A stretch of 64,000 nt of DNA from Chloroflexota bacterium (GCA_016195815.1 JACPYX010000007.1:124001-188000); one strand, 5' to 3'; shown: positions 24,764 to 33,500, counted from the stretch's first letter. Notes: generated from the sequence alone by a model not told the origin. Program-made: numbers and translations.

Positions 24764-25330
24764 CTATTTTTTCGCGAACAATTTGGTTTTCGCATCAGGT
24801 TTGGATTCCGTCAAGGATGACATGATCTTTAGCGTGGATGCATTTTCTGAGCTGATCAATTCCTCGGTCCGTTCAACGAAATGCTGGTAGGCCGTAGCTT
24901 TATCCCAGCTGGCGTAAACTCCGCCTTTTGAAGTGAAAAGGAAGTACTCATGCCGAAGGCTTTGTTCTGTGCCGCGGTAGTTTGTCCATTGTTCACGGAA
25001 GTGGTACACGCTTTCGAGCGAAACAAGCAGTACAACCATCAGGCTGATGATAGTGGTGGCGATATCCACATATTGGAGTTTTATGTTGACGAGAACAGGC
25101 ACCAGAGCGCTTCCGATGACTGTAGCGGCGCGCGTCCTGAGATAAAATTTCTTGTTTTTGTCCGCGCTCTTGTCGTACCAGGCTATTGCATCGTTGACTC
25201 TTTCAGAGATGAATTCTTCGGATGGAATGGACGCATATTCGCGCGGTTGTAATTTCGGGTACTTGACCTGTTGCGCGGATGGCGCAGGCGTCTTGTCGGA
25301 TTGCGCGGATGGTTGCGGTTTGTCGGTCAT
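24764..25330 (-). CDS. SLATT/DUF4231 two-helix membrane protein
   Basis: I use the ATG at 25328-25330, which has AAAAGGAG just upstream; a longer reading to 25402 would overlap the MoxR gene and lacks a site. 188 residues. A Pro/Gln-rich N-terminus (1-35) leads to a helix with WYDKSADKNKKFYLRTRAA, two membrane helices (about 67-84 and 88-107), and a C-terminal helix region with HFREQWTNYRGTEQSLRHEY. These are the DUF4231/SLATT features. SLATT proteins have been proposed as membrane effectors that form pores when switched on by nucleotide-sensing partners in bacterial conflict systems. Here the partner candidate is the TIR-like gene 17 bases downstream. Confidence 0.78.
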   Translation of the reverse strand: MTDKPQPSAQSDKTPAPSAQQVKYPKLQPREYASIPSEEFISERVNDAIAWYDKSADKNKKFYLRTRAATVIGSALVPVLVNIKLQYVDIATTIISLMVVLLVSLESVYHFREQWTNYRGTEQSLRHEYFLFTSKGGVYASWDKATAYQHFVERTEELISSENASTLKIMSSLTESKPDAKTKLFAKK

Positions 25331-25379
25331 GCTGGCTCCTTTTGGAATAAATATATCGAAACACGCTTCAAGCGAACAA

Positions 25380-26339
25380 TCAGTTTCCTGAAAACTTCCC
25401 AAAGTCGTCTGGCTTCTGGCGCGGTTGCGGGGGCGATGCGTTCAACTGTCGTTTCGCCTTCTGCAAATCTGCTTCGTGTTTGAGCAAAACCGAAAGTGTA
25501 TCTTCCAAAACGTCCTTGTCCAAATTGGACGCGTTCAACGCCACCAGCGCATTCGCCCAATCCAATGTCTCGCTGATGGACGGCGATTTGCGCATATCTG
25601 CTTTGCGTAATTTCTGCACAAATTCCACGGCTTGTTGCGCCAGTTTGGGATTCAAATCCGGCACTTTCAAACGCACAACCGCCAATTCTTCCTGCAAGGT
25701 CGGATAGTCAATGAACAGATACAAGCAACGCCGCTTCAACGCCTCCGAGAGTTCGCGCGTGTTGTTGGATGTCAGAATAACAAAGGGTCGTTGCTTGGCG
25801 GTCAATGTCCCCAATTCAGGCACGGATACTTGAAAGTCGCTCAGAATTTCCAGAAGGAAGGCTTCGAACTCTGCGTCGGCGCGGTCAATTTCATCAATCA
25901 ATAAAACGGTCGGCTGTTCGCTCAAAATGGCTTTCAATAACGGGCGTTGAAGCAGGAAGCGTGTCGAGAAGAAAACATCTTCCTCGCCAGCGAGTTTGTC
26001 CGCGGCTTCGGCCAGCGACTCCGCTTTGCCGAGTGTGTCATTCAACTTGTCGCGCAGGAGTTGCGTGTACAGTAATTGCTTGGAATATTCCCACTCGTAC
26101 AGCGACTTCGATTCGTCCAGCCCTTCATAGCATTGAAGGCGGATCAGTTCGCGTCCGGCCGCGCCTGAAACGGCTTTTGCCAATTCGGTCTTTCCCACGC
26201 CCGCGGGACCCTCGACCAGAAGCGGCTTTCCCAACTTTTGTGAGAGATACACGATGGTCGCGATCTCGTCTGAAGCGATGTATTTTTGCTTGGATAATGC
26301 GGATTTTATGCTGGTTGTCGAATCAAACGGATTGGACAT
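25380..26339 (-). CDS. MoxR-family AAA+ ATPase (CoxD-like)
   Basis: 319 residues, a complete AAA+ module. Walker A is GPAGVGKT at 44-51, Walker B LLIDE at 146-150, sensor 1 SNNTRELSEALKRRC near 211-225, and a helical lid follows. The segment LQCYEGLDESKSLYEWEY is the MoxR-specific signature. A Pro/Gln-rich tail ends the protein. MoxR ATPases remodel or activate target proteins together with a VWA partner, here the gene at 22033-23409. AGGAG lies upstream of the ATG. It is the first gene of the minus-strand cluster, and the divergently transcribed EamA gene begins 84 bases away, so a divergent promoter region lies between. Confidence 0.92.
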   Translation of the reverse strand: MSNPFDSTTSIKSALSKQKYIASDEIATIVYLSQKLGKPLLVEGPAGVGKTELAKAVSGAAGRELIRLQCYEGLDESKSLYEWEYSKQLLYTQLLRDKLNDTLGKAESLAEAADKLAGEEDVFFSTRFLLQRPLLKAILSEQPTVLLIDEIDRADAEFEAFLLEILSDFQVSVPELGTLTAKQRPFVILTSNNTRELSEALKRRCLYLFIDYPTLQEELAVVRLKVPDLNPKLAQQAVEFVQKLRKADMRKSPSISETLDWANALVALNASNLDKDVLEDTLSVLLKHEADLQKAKRQLNASPPQPRQKPDDFGKFSGN

Positions 26340-26422
26340 ATGGCTCCTGTAAATCCACTAAAACTTTGTGCTATTATTGAACGATCTCTATGCCAATGTT
26401 TGGGTGAATTGTATCGCGAATT

Positions 26423-27301
26423 ATGCGCTTCAAAGCTGATTTACTTCTTTTTATGGTTGCTATTATTTGGGGCACGGCCTTTGTCTCGCAGGGAATTGCG
26501 GGACAATATCGCGTTGCGTATTTATTCAACGGCGTCAGCTTCATGCTGGCCGCGCTGATTCTGATCCCATTCATTCCGCGCGGCATCCAGATTCCGCCTG
26601 AGCAATGGAAGTGGATGCTTGTCGCAGGTATCATCTTGTTCGTTGCGACGGCCATGCAGCAGGTTGGAATCTTTTATACCAAAGTTGCCAACGCCGGTTT
26701 TTTGACCAGCCTGTATGCGGTCTTTACTCCCTTCCTTTTGTGGGTTGGCTTCCGCGAGAAGCCTCATTGGGTGGATATGATCGCAGTGACAATGGCCGCA
26801 GTGGGGGCTTTCCTGCTTTCAACGGCAGGCCGTTTCCAGATCCAAAACGGCGACGTGTTGGAAGTAATCGGCTCGATTTTCTGGGCTTTGCATTTTGTTG
26901 TACTGGGCAAATTCGCGGCCAGGTTCGAATCCGTTTCCTTTGCCGCCGGACATTTTTTCATCAGCGGCCTGCTCAATTTTTTGATCGGGCTGAAGGTCGA
27001 GACTTTATCCATGCTCGCGCCGCTTCCAGTGCTTGGCGCCATTCTTTATCGCGCCACGCTTTCGATTGGCATTGGTTACACTTTGCAAGTCTGGGGACAG
27101 AAGCACACGCCTCCCACCGACGCGGCACTCATTCTTGGGCTCGAAGCGGTCTTTGCCGTGATCGCAGGCTGGATTGTGCTTGGACAATCGCTTCTGCCGA
27201 TCCAGATCGCGGGTTGTGTCATCATCTTTATGGCGGTGCTGATCTCACAGGCCAAAGGCTGGAGTAAAATTGAACACAACCACTTGGCGGAGGACCAATG
27301 A
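26423..27301 (+). CDS. DMT-superfamily EamA transporter
   Basis: 292 residues with ten predicted helices in two EamA halves. The motif FVSQGIAGQYRVAYLFNGVSF near the start and the second-half PPTDAALILGLEAVFAVIAGWIVLGQSL are typical. Members export metabolites such as amino acids or act as permeases. The substrate cannot be predicted. No ribosome binding site is evident before the ATG. The stop codon overlaps the start of a 34-residue ORF (ATGA at 27298-27301). Confidence 0.88.
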   Translation: MRFKADLLLFMVAIIWGTAFVSQGIAGQYRVAYLFNGVSFMLAALILIPFIPRGIQIPPEQWKWMLVAGIILFVATAMQQVGIFYTKVANAGFLTSLYAVFTPFLLWVGFREKPHWVDMIAVTMAAVGAFLLSTAGRFQIQNGDVLEVIGSIFWALHFVVLGKFAARFESVSFAAGHFFISGLLNFLIGLKVETLSMLAPLPVLGAILYRATLSIGIGYTLQVWGQKHTPPTDAALILGLEAVFAVIAGWIVLGQSLLPIQIAGCVIIFMAVLISQAKGWSKIEHNHLAEDQ

Positions 27302-27402
27302 CGACAAAAGTTTTTCTCAACCATCAGCAGGTGCTGATCAAATGCCTCCAGGCGGCGCAGCAAGGCCGACATAATGTCATTTTGTTATTGGCGGGGGAAT
27401 GA
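27298..27402 (+). CDS. 34-residue ORF coupled to both neighbours
   Basis: The frame ATG ACG ACA ... GAA TGA encodes MTTKVFLNHQQ followed by VLIKCLQAAQQGRHNVILLLAGE. Its ATG overlaps the EamA stop (ATGA) and its own TGA overlaps the start of the next gene (ATGA). GGAGG is six bases upstream of its ATG. The overlaps on both sides and the ribosome binding site favour a translated leader or a small protein. The C-terminus is hydrophobic. No family recognised. Confidence 0.5.
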   Translation: MTTKVFLNHQQVLIKCLQAAQQGRHNVILLLAGE

Positions 27403-28670
27403 AGTTCAATAGGAAACGCGCACTAACCCCGCGTGAAATCAGGATTCTGAGTCTGTTTGGCCTGGCGGCGTTGATCGTTCTCAGCGTGTGGGTTGGCGCC
27501 AATATTTGGCTCAGCCGCACCGTCCCCGGAGGAGGCGGATTCTTTTCCGGCTGGGCCGGCGCGCGCAGTTTTCTGTTCGATCGCATCCAGCCATATAGCG
27601 GGACGGTTGCCAGTCAGGTTCAGCAATTGGTCTATGGGCGCAGCGCGCGGCCTGGCGAGAATCCTTATATTCTGACCACGCCTTTTTTTCTTTTGCCGGT
27701 TTACTTTCCGTTTGCCTTGATTGCAGACCCGGCGATCGCGCGCGGACTTTGGATGTTCTTTGCCGAGGCGGCTTTATTGGCAACCGCTCTTTTGATTCTG
27801 CGGCTGATCGAATGGCAGCCCCGCCGCTTCTTTTTGATTGCCTTTTTTCTGCTCTCTATTTTTTCCTTTTACCCGGCTGTGTCTTTTATCGAGGGCAGCC
27901 CCGCCGCCTTTTTGGGACTGCTTTATTTTTGCATTCTCTGGGCTTATTATTTTGAACAGGACGAACTGGCCGGCGCGCTCCTTGTTTTTTCGTTATTCTT
28001 ATGGGGCGCCGGATTTTTATTCCTGATCCTTTTATTTTCGAGAATTATTTTAGAACGGCGCGCGCGCGTCCTGGCCGGGTTTGGAATGACTCTCAGTATT
28101 CTGCTTGTCATTTCGTTCCTGATATTTCCAGGCGGCAACTGGATTTATCCATTTCTTACCGCCAATCTTGCCGCCATCCGTTCCGGTTTCGGCGTGACGA
28201 CCTCTTCGATCTTCGTTCGTTTGTGGCCGATTTATGGACCTCGCATAACCCAGTCTGTCACAGTTTTCGCGCTCATTATGCTTTTGTATGAGTGGTATCG
28301 CGCCCGCCATACCGATTTCCGCCGCTTCATCTGGGTGGCCTGCCTCACCCTGGCGGTCACGCCTTTGATTGGTTTTCCCACCGAAATGAGCAGCCTGGTT
28401 GTTTTGTTTCCAGGCCTGGCCTTGATCTTCGCGGCAACCGCCGAACGCTGGCGCGCAGGCTATTGGCTGGCTGTTATGTTGTTCCTAATCGTTCTTGCTT
28501 TTCCGTGGAGTCTTTTCGTTCGCGGCCTGCTCTTTCGCGAGCAAATTGCCCAGGACCTGCTCTTTCTGTTTTACCCGGTTTTTACCATCGCTGGTTTATA
28601 CTGGACGCGCTGGTGGTTCATTCGTCCGCCGCGCACCTGGCTCGACCATGTCCGCTCCATTCACAATTGA
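27399..28670 (+). CDS. Membrane glycosyltransferase-like protein, GT87/DUF2029 type
   Basis: 423 residues with about ten membrane helices. The first extracytoplasmic loop contains PYSGTVASQVQQLVYGRSARPGENPYILTTPFF in the position where GT87 (DUF2029) proteins carry an acidic or polar loop before helix two. These enzymes use polyprenyl-phosphate-linked sugars outside the membrane, for example mannosyl- or arabinosyl-transfer. The catalytic acid is not obvious here. The next two genes are also GT-C-like and follow within tens of bases, so the three form one unit. GGGGG lies before the ATG. Confidence 0.65.
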   Translation: MKFNRKRALTPREIRILSLFGLAALIVLSVWVGANIWLSRTVPGGGGFFSGWAGARSFLFDRIQPYSGTVASQVQQLVYGRSARPGENPYILTTPFFLLPVYFPFALIADPAIARGLWMFFAEAALLATALLILRLIEWQPRRFFLIAFFLLSIFSFYPAVSFIEGSPAAFLGLLYFCILWAYYFEQDELAGALLVFSLFLWGAGFLFLILLFSRIILERRARVLAGFGMTLSILLVISFLIFPGGNWIYPFLTANLAAIRSGFGVTTSSIFVRLWPIYGPRITQSVTVFALIMLLYEWYRARHTDFRRFIWVACLTLAVTPLIGFPTEMSSLVVLFPGLALIFAATAERWRAGYWLAVMLFLIVLAFPWSLFVRGLLFREQIAQDLLFLFYPVFTIAGLYWTRWWFIRPPRTWLDHVRSIHN

Positions 28671-28691
28671 ACACAATGATTGGCAACTGAT

Positions 28692-30227
28692 ATGACCTGG
28701 CGCACTTCCCTCCTCCTCGCTTTTCTCGGCCTCGCTCTGTCTTTTTTCATCGCGCAGTTTCAACCCTTCCCCGGCTATTTGGATTCTGATTATTATTTTT
28801 CCGGCGGCATTCAACTCGCGCAAGGCAAAGGCTTTACTGAACCATATTTGTGGAATTATCTCGACGATCCAAAAAGCCTTCCGCATCCATCGCACACCTA
28901 TTGGATGCCGCTTTCGTCCATCATTGCCGCGGCCGGCATGTGGCTGGCCCGCCAAACAACCTACCAGGCCGGGCGTTTAGGTTTTTTTCTGCTTGCCGCA
29001 CTCATCCCGGTTGTCACTGCCGCGCTTGCATATAACTTTACAAAGCGCCGCGAACTGGCTGTCGTCTCTGGCCTGCTGGCGGTCTTCTCGATTTATTATG
29101 CGCCCTTCATCGGAGTCCCCGATAACTACGGACCTTATCTTTTTCTCGGCGGGCTGTATTTTCTAACACTCAATTCCCGCAAAACCTATTCCTATTTTGT
29201 TCTTGGCTTGCTGGCCGGATTTTTGACTCTGGCCCGCAGTGACGGACTCTTGTGGCTCGGCCTCACTTTCCTGCTCATCTTCTTCCGCTTCCTTTCGGAT
29301 AAGAAACCGGGCGCGGCCTCGATCAACCTGCTGCTCGTCCTGGGCGGATTCGTCCTCATCTCCGGCCCCTGGTTCTGGCGCACGTATTCCATCTACGGCA
29401 CATTCCTGGCCCCCGGCGGACGTTATCTGTTGTGGCTCAAGAACTACGATGAGACCTTCTCTTATCCCGCATCCCAACTGACGATGCAAGCCTGGCTCGC
29501 GCAGGGCTGGGCCAAAATCATCGGCACTCGTCTTGCCGCCCTGAATTTGAATCTGCTCAACACTTTTGCCGCGCAGGGCGGAATTTTCCTCTTCCCGTTC
29601 ATCCTCATCGGCCTCTGGCAAAATCGCAAAGATGAACGAGTCCGGCTTGCGTCCATTGCCTGGTTCGGGCTGCTCTTCGTGATGACCGTCGTCTTTCCAT
29701 TCGCGGGCGCGCGCGGAGGCTTCTTCCACGCCGGCGCGGCTTTTCAGCCCATTTGGTGGACTCTCGCGCCGCTTGGGCTTGACTCTGTTGTCGCCGCGGC
29801 GCGCAGGCGCAATATGTTCACACCCGATGCTTTCAAGATCTTTCGCACCGCGCTGGTTGCAGTTGCAATTTTGATGACGGGCGTAATTTTCTACCTGAGA
29901 GTCCTTCCCGGCTGGGGAGAAGGGGAGCAGAACTATCCCAAAGTGGAGGCCTTTCTCCAACAAAACGGAATCCAGCCCGGCGAGGCGGTGATCGTCCGTA
30001 ATCCTCCTGGATACTACCTTATGACCGGCCGTCCGGCAGTTGTTGTTCCTTATGGAGATGAAACGTCCATGCTTGCGGTGGCCGAACGTTATCAAGCCAA
30101 ATATCTGATCATCGAATCCGCCGGCGCTGCCGGGCCTATCAAATTGGTTTACGATAATCAACAAAGTCAACAGCTCCGCTTTTTAGGCGAACTTAATGGC
30201 ACGCGCATCTTCAAAATCCAACCCTGA
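28692..30227 (+). CDS. Membrane GT-C glycosyltransferase-like protein
   Basis: About 511 residues from the ATG at 28692; the TTG at 28680 is less likely. Ten or so helices. The first loop has an acidic patch, PGYLDSDYYFSGGIQLAQG, placing Asp residues where GT-C enzymes of GT39/83 type hold the catalytic acid. A later segment has ARSDGLLWLGL. The C-terminal soluble part (from about 410) contains an EVIV/NPPGYYLMTG-like segment. Sugar and acceptor are unknown. It overlaps the next gene by 32 bases, so the two are translationally linked. Confidence 0.65.
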   Translation: MTWRTSLLLAFLGLALSFFIAQFQPFPGYLDSDYYFSGGIQLAQGKGFTEPYLWNYLDDPKSLPHPSHTYWMPLSSIIAAAGMWLARQTTYQAGRLGFFLLAALIPVVTAALAYNFTKRRELAVVSGLLAVFSIYYAPFIGVPDNYGPYLFLGGLYFLTLNSRKTYSYFVLGLLAGFLTLARSDGLLWLGLTFLLIFFRFLSDKKPGAASINLLLVLGGFVLISGPWFWRTYSIYGTFLAPGGRYLLWLKNYDETFSYPASQLTMQAWLAQGWAKIIGTRLAALNLNLLNTFAAQGGIFLFPFILIGLWQNRKDERVRLASIAWFGLLFVMTVVFPFAGARGGFFHAGAAFQPIWWTLAPLGLDSVVAAARRRNMFTPDAFKIFRTALVAVAILMTGVIFYLRVLPGWGEGEQNYPKVEAFLQQNGIQPGEAVIVRNPPGYYLMTGRPAVVVPYGDETSMLAVAERYQAKYLIIESAGAAGPIKLVYDNQQSQQLRFLGELNGTRIFKIQP

Positions 30228-31686
30228 TATTTCGGGCCGTGATCTTGCCATCCTTGCCGCGGCTGTATTGTTCGGCGCGGGTCTGTATCTGCTCACCAGC
30301 GCGGCCATTTATCGGGTTGGCTTTCCGCTCGACGATTCGTGGATTCACCTCACCTATGCCCGCAACCTGGCGTTATATGGGCAATGGGCATTTCAACTTG
30401 GCCGTCCATCGGCAGGTTCCACTGCGCCGTTGTGGACTTTTTTGCTCGCACTCGGTTTCCGGCTTGGCCTTGCTCCTTACTTCTGGACGTATTTGCTCGG
30501 CGGCCTGGCTCTTTTAAGCCTGGCAGTATTGGCTGAGAAAACCGCGCGGCGACTGATTCAAACCTACAATCCGCGCCTGCCATGGATTGGTTTGTTCTTC
30601 GCTTCCGAATGGCATTTTCTATGGGCGTCCATGTCGGGGATGGAGACCTTGCTTCAAGCGCTCTTGTTGACAACCGTACTGACTGCATTGATGACCGGTT
30701 CGCGTCGTTACCTGACCCTCGGCCTGCTGACCGGTTTAAGCGTCTGGGTGCGCCCCGATGGCTTAACCCTGCTCGCGCCGGTTGTGCTGGCGATTATCCT
30801 CGCCGAGAAATCCATTGCCCAAAAAGGACGCGCGCTCGTTCTATATTTCATTGGCTTTGGTTCACTCTTTGTCCCATATTTGCTTTTCAACCTTTGGCTT
30901 TCTGGCACGCCAATGCCAAACACGTTCTACGCCAAACAAGCGGAATACGCCGCATGGCAGGCCAAACCTTTGCTCGAGCGTTTAGGCGTTTTATTGGTCC
31001 AATTGTTGACCGGAGCGGGCCTGATTCTTTTTCCGGGCGTGATCGCGGCCGTTGTTTTATCTGTGCGCCGCCGGGCGTGGTCTACCCTGGCCGCCATGCT
31101 TTGGTGCGCCGGATATTTGCTGCTATATATTTTGCGTTTGCCCGCTTATCAACACGGGCGTTATCTCATGCCCGCCATGCCGATTTTCTTTTTGTTCGGC
31201 TTGTTGGCCTATCTTGAATTTCAGAAATCGTTTTTTTTCGGCCGCTTCCATTGGATGGCGAAGACAGCCTGGCAATTTAGTCTCATATTGGTTGTGCTGG
31301 CGTTTGTTGGTTTGGGCGCGCGCGCCTATGGAGAAGATGTGGGACTCATTGAGTCTGAGATGGTGGCTACGGCCAAATGGGTCGCTCAAAATATTCCACA
31401 AGACGCAGTGATCGCCGCACACGACATCGGCGCACTGGGGTATTTCGACAATCATACGCTGGTTGATTTGGCGGGCCTGATCTCGCCGGAGGTGGTTCCG
31501 TTTATACGGGATGAGACTCGCCTGGCGGGGTTTTTAAATCAGCGCGGAGTGGATTATTTAATCGCGTTCCCGGCCTTTTATCCGGAATTGACGCGCACGG
31601 CGCGGCCGATTTTCGTCAGCGGAGGCAAATTTGCCCCGGCAATTGGCGAGAAAAATATGACCGTCTACGATTGGCCGGCTCGTTGA
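30196..31686 (+). CDS. Membrane GT-C glycosyltransferase-like protein
   Basis: 496 residues, about ten helices, with a loop-1 acidic pair in PLDDSWIHLTYARNLA followed by QLGRPSAGSTAPLWTFLL. This closely parallels the pattern in the gene at 7748 (EDAAMLMRYANNLARG ... HPVDGATDFLF), so the two are probably distant paralogues. A short soluble C-terminal region (about 390-496) has AHDIGALGYF. Such proteins transfer sugars from polyprenyl-phosphate donors to lipid, protein or glycan acceptors on the outer side of the membrane; the substrate is unknown. The ATG overlaps the upstream gene by 32 bases. Confidence 0.7.
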   Translation: MARASSKSNPDISGRDLAILAAAVLFGAGLYLLTSAAIYRVGFPLDDSWIHLTYARNLALYGQWAFQLGRPSAGSTAPLWTFLLALGFRLGLAPYFWTYLLGGLALLSLAVLAEKTARRLIQTYNPRLPWIGLFFASEWHFLWASMSGMETLLQALLLTTVLTALMTGSRRYLTLGLLTGLSVWVRPDGLTLLAPVVLAIILAEKSIAQKGRALVLYFIGFGSLFVPYLLFNLWLSGTPMPNTFYAKQAEYAAWQAKPLLERLGVLLVQLLTGAGLILFPGVIAAVVLSVRRRAWSTLAAMLWCAGYLLLYILRLPAYQHGRYLMPAMPIFFLFGLLAYLEFQKSFFFGRFHWMAKTAWQFSLILVVLAFVGLGARAYGEDVGLIESEMVATAKWVAQNIPQDAVIAAHDIGALGYFDNHTLVDLAGLISPEVVPFIRDETRLAGFLNQRGVDYLIAFPAFYPELTRTARPIFVSGGKFAPAIGEKNMTVYDWPAR

Positions 31687-31698
31687 TCGGTGAAAATT

Positions 31699-31724
31699 TT
31701 GACATTGCGCTTTCGTGCTATACT
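31699..31724 (+). promoter_or_regulatory. Weak candidate promoter of the NarL/DegS-like pair
   Basis: A perfect TTGACA (31699-31704) and TATACT (31719-31724) lie upstream of the response regulator, but the spacer is only 14 bases, three shorter than ideal. Upstream activator binding could compensate. Confidence 0.3.
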
Positions 31725-31763
31725 TAAGTTGTACGCAAGACATATTCTGTAAACGGGCTGTGG

Positions 31764-32462
31764 ATGAAAAAAATAACTTTACTAATTGTTGACGATCATC
31801 CGCTTTTTCGCCAGGGCGTTGCCGATTCGCTTTCCTTGGAATCGGATATGAAGGTGCTGGGGCAGGCCTCCAACGGCGATGACGCGCTCGATTTGATCCG
31901 CTCGTTGAAGCCGGCTGTGGCCGTTTTGGATGTGAATCTGCCGGGTGTGAATGGCCAGCAGATCACGCGCCAGATCACGCAGGAAAAACTGCCCACCCGC
32001 GTTGTGCTCATGACCGGATATGACGATATCGAGCAGGCGATCCATGCCGCGCTTGCAGGAGCCGCCGCATATTGTTCCAAGGATATCCAGCCGAAAACAC
32101 TGATGGGAATTATTCGCGATGTGGCCGAAGAAAGATATATCTTTGGCGGACGAGTATTAACCGAGCGTGAATTGCAAGTTTGGGTATCGGAACAAATGGA
32201 AGGCGCGCGCCGCTCTTATAGCGAACCGGGCAGTCCATTCCACCCGCTTTCCGAGCGCGAGATGGAAGTGTTGGAGTGCGTGGTTAAAGGGATGAGCAAT
32301 AAGGAAATCGCCGGTTTGCTGGGTATCAGCCATCAGACCGTAAAGAATCACGTGACGGCGATCTTGAGAAAATTCGGCGTGGAAGACCGTACGCAGGCTG
32401 TCGTTTACGCGTTAAAGCATGGCTGGGTGCCGCTTAATACAGATATTAAACCTCAGGAGTAA
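31764..32462 (+). CDS. NarL/LuxR-family response regulator
   Basis: 232 residues. The N-terminal receiver has acidic residues Asp10 and Asp11 and phospho-acceptor Asp56 in VAVLDVNLPG. The C-terminal LuxR-type helix-turn-helix starts at LSEREMEVLECV (about 176) with MSNKEIAGLLGISHQTVKNHV as the recognition region. It binds DNA when phosphorylated by its partner kinase, the next gene, with six bases between them. The region between receiver and HTH (about 125-170) is longer than usual. Targets are not known; the upstream GT-C genes or distant genes are possible. Confidence 0.93.
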   Translation: MKKITLLIVDDHPLFRQGVADSLSLESDMKVLGQASNGDDALDLIRSLKPAVAVLDVNLPGVNGQQITRQITQEKLPTRVVLMTGYDDIEQAIHAALAGAAAYCSKDIQPKTLMGIIRDVAEERYIFGGRVLTERELQVWVSEQMEGARRSYSEPGSPFHPLSEREMEVLECVVKGMSNKEIAGLLGISHQTVKNHVTAILRKFGVEDRTQAVVYALKHGWVPLNTDIKPQE

Positions 32463-32468
32463 TTTGGA

Positions 32469-33500
32469 ATGACGATGGATGAAGAGAAAGTGGCGGACGA
32501 AGGATTAAATGTCCAATCTGAGTTGGAGGAAACTCAGCGCTCATTGCGCGAGATCAAATTGATGATCGAGCAGAGTCAGGTGGAGCTTACAAAATTGACT
32601 CAACGCAATGCTGCGATCACGGCTCATCTTCAACAGGTGCAAACCAAAATCGCGCAGACCCCTCCCGAAGAAATTCGCATGGCCTACGACTCAGCCCTGG
32701 ACGCGCAGCAGCGTCTGTTTGTGATGCGCGGCCAACTGGAAAAATTGCAGAGCGAAAAGACTCATTTGGAAAAATATAAAACTTCCTTGGAGCGTCCGGG
32801 CGTTTCGTCTGCCGCGCCCGCAAGCGGAGCCGCTTTGGGCGGCGGAAAACCGTCCTCTTCAGGGATAGAGATGATCGTCAATGCCCAGGAAGCAGAACGC
32901 CAGCGGCTTTCGCGTCAAATGCATGACGGCCCGGCGCAGGCGATGTCTAATTTTATATTGCAGACTGAAATTGCCATGCGTTTGCTTGATGTTGACCCGG
33001 CTCAGGCGAAGGAAGAATTGGGCAGTTTGAAAACATCGGCAATGGGCACGTTCCAGAAAGTCCGCAACTTTATTTTTGAATTGCGCCCGATGATGTTGGA
33101 TGATCTCGGCCTGGTTCCCACTGTTCGCAAGTATGTGGAAGCCTTCAAAGAGCAAACAAATCTCGATGTTACACTGACTGTTACCGGTAATGAGCGCAGG
33201 TTTGAAACTTATCTGGAGGTAATGATCTTCCGCGCCGTTCAGGAATTGATGGGGAACGCCGCCCGGCACAGTCAGGCTTCTACGCTGAAGATTTACCTGG
33301 ACCTGGGCAACGATCTGGTGCGCGTCAGCGTGGATGATAATGGCAAGGGTTTTGATTCGGATGTTGTTCAGGGCGGCAACAGCCTGGGCTTGAAGCTTAT
33401 CCGTGAACGCGCCGAGATGCTTGGCGGTCTTTTTGAAATAGATAGCGCCCCCGGTAAAGGTGCGCGCGTTGTTTTTTCGGTCCCGGCTCACGCAGCGTAA
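32469..33500 (+). CDS. Cytoplasmic DegS-like sensor histidine kinase
   Basis: 343 residues with no membrane helix. The N-terminal region (about 10-110) is a coiled coil, followed by a Ser/Ala/Gly-rich linker. The HisKA_3 dimerisation helix carries His152 in RQMHDGPAQAMSN, and the HATPase_c domain has an N-box in ELMGNAARHSQAS and a G-box with DDNGKGFD. It resembles the DegS/NarX kinase group, which autophosphorylates His and passes phosphate to the NarL-type regulator in the preceding gene. The signal must come from inside the cell or through a partner. GGAG lies nine bases before the ATG, and a bidirectional terminator follows. Confidence 0.9.
   Translation: MTMDEEKVADEGLNVQSELEETQRSLREIKLMIEQSQVELTKLTQRNAAITAHLQQVQTKIAQTPPEEIRMAYDSALDAQQRLFVMRGQLEKLQSEKTHLEKYKTSLERPGVSSAAPASGAALGGGKPSSSGIEMIVNAQEAERQRLSRQMHDGPAQAMSNFILQTEIAMRLLDVDPAQAKEELGSLKTSAMGTFQKVRNFIFELRPMMLDDLGLVPTVRKYVEAFKEQTNLDVTLTVTGNERRFETYLEVMIFRAVQELMGNAARHSQASTLKIYLDLGNDLVRVSVDDNGKGFDSDVVQGGNSLGLKLIRERAEMLGGLFEIDSAPGKGARVVFSVPAHAA

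Noticed and set aside
22033-26339. CO dehydrogenase maturation operon (coxDEF)
   Set aside because: CoxD- and CoxE-like genes are present, but no coxMSL or coxF/G genes are in the window and SLATT and TIR-like genes replace them.
29163-30170. 335-codon open frame on the minus strand opposite the GT-C gene
   Set aside because: It lies wholly within the plus-strand gene 28692-30227, has a highly charged composition typical of an antisense shadow, and shows no domain or ribosome binding site.
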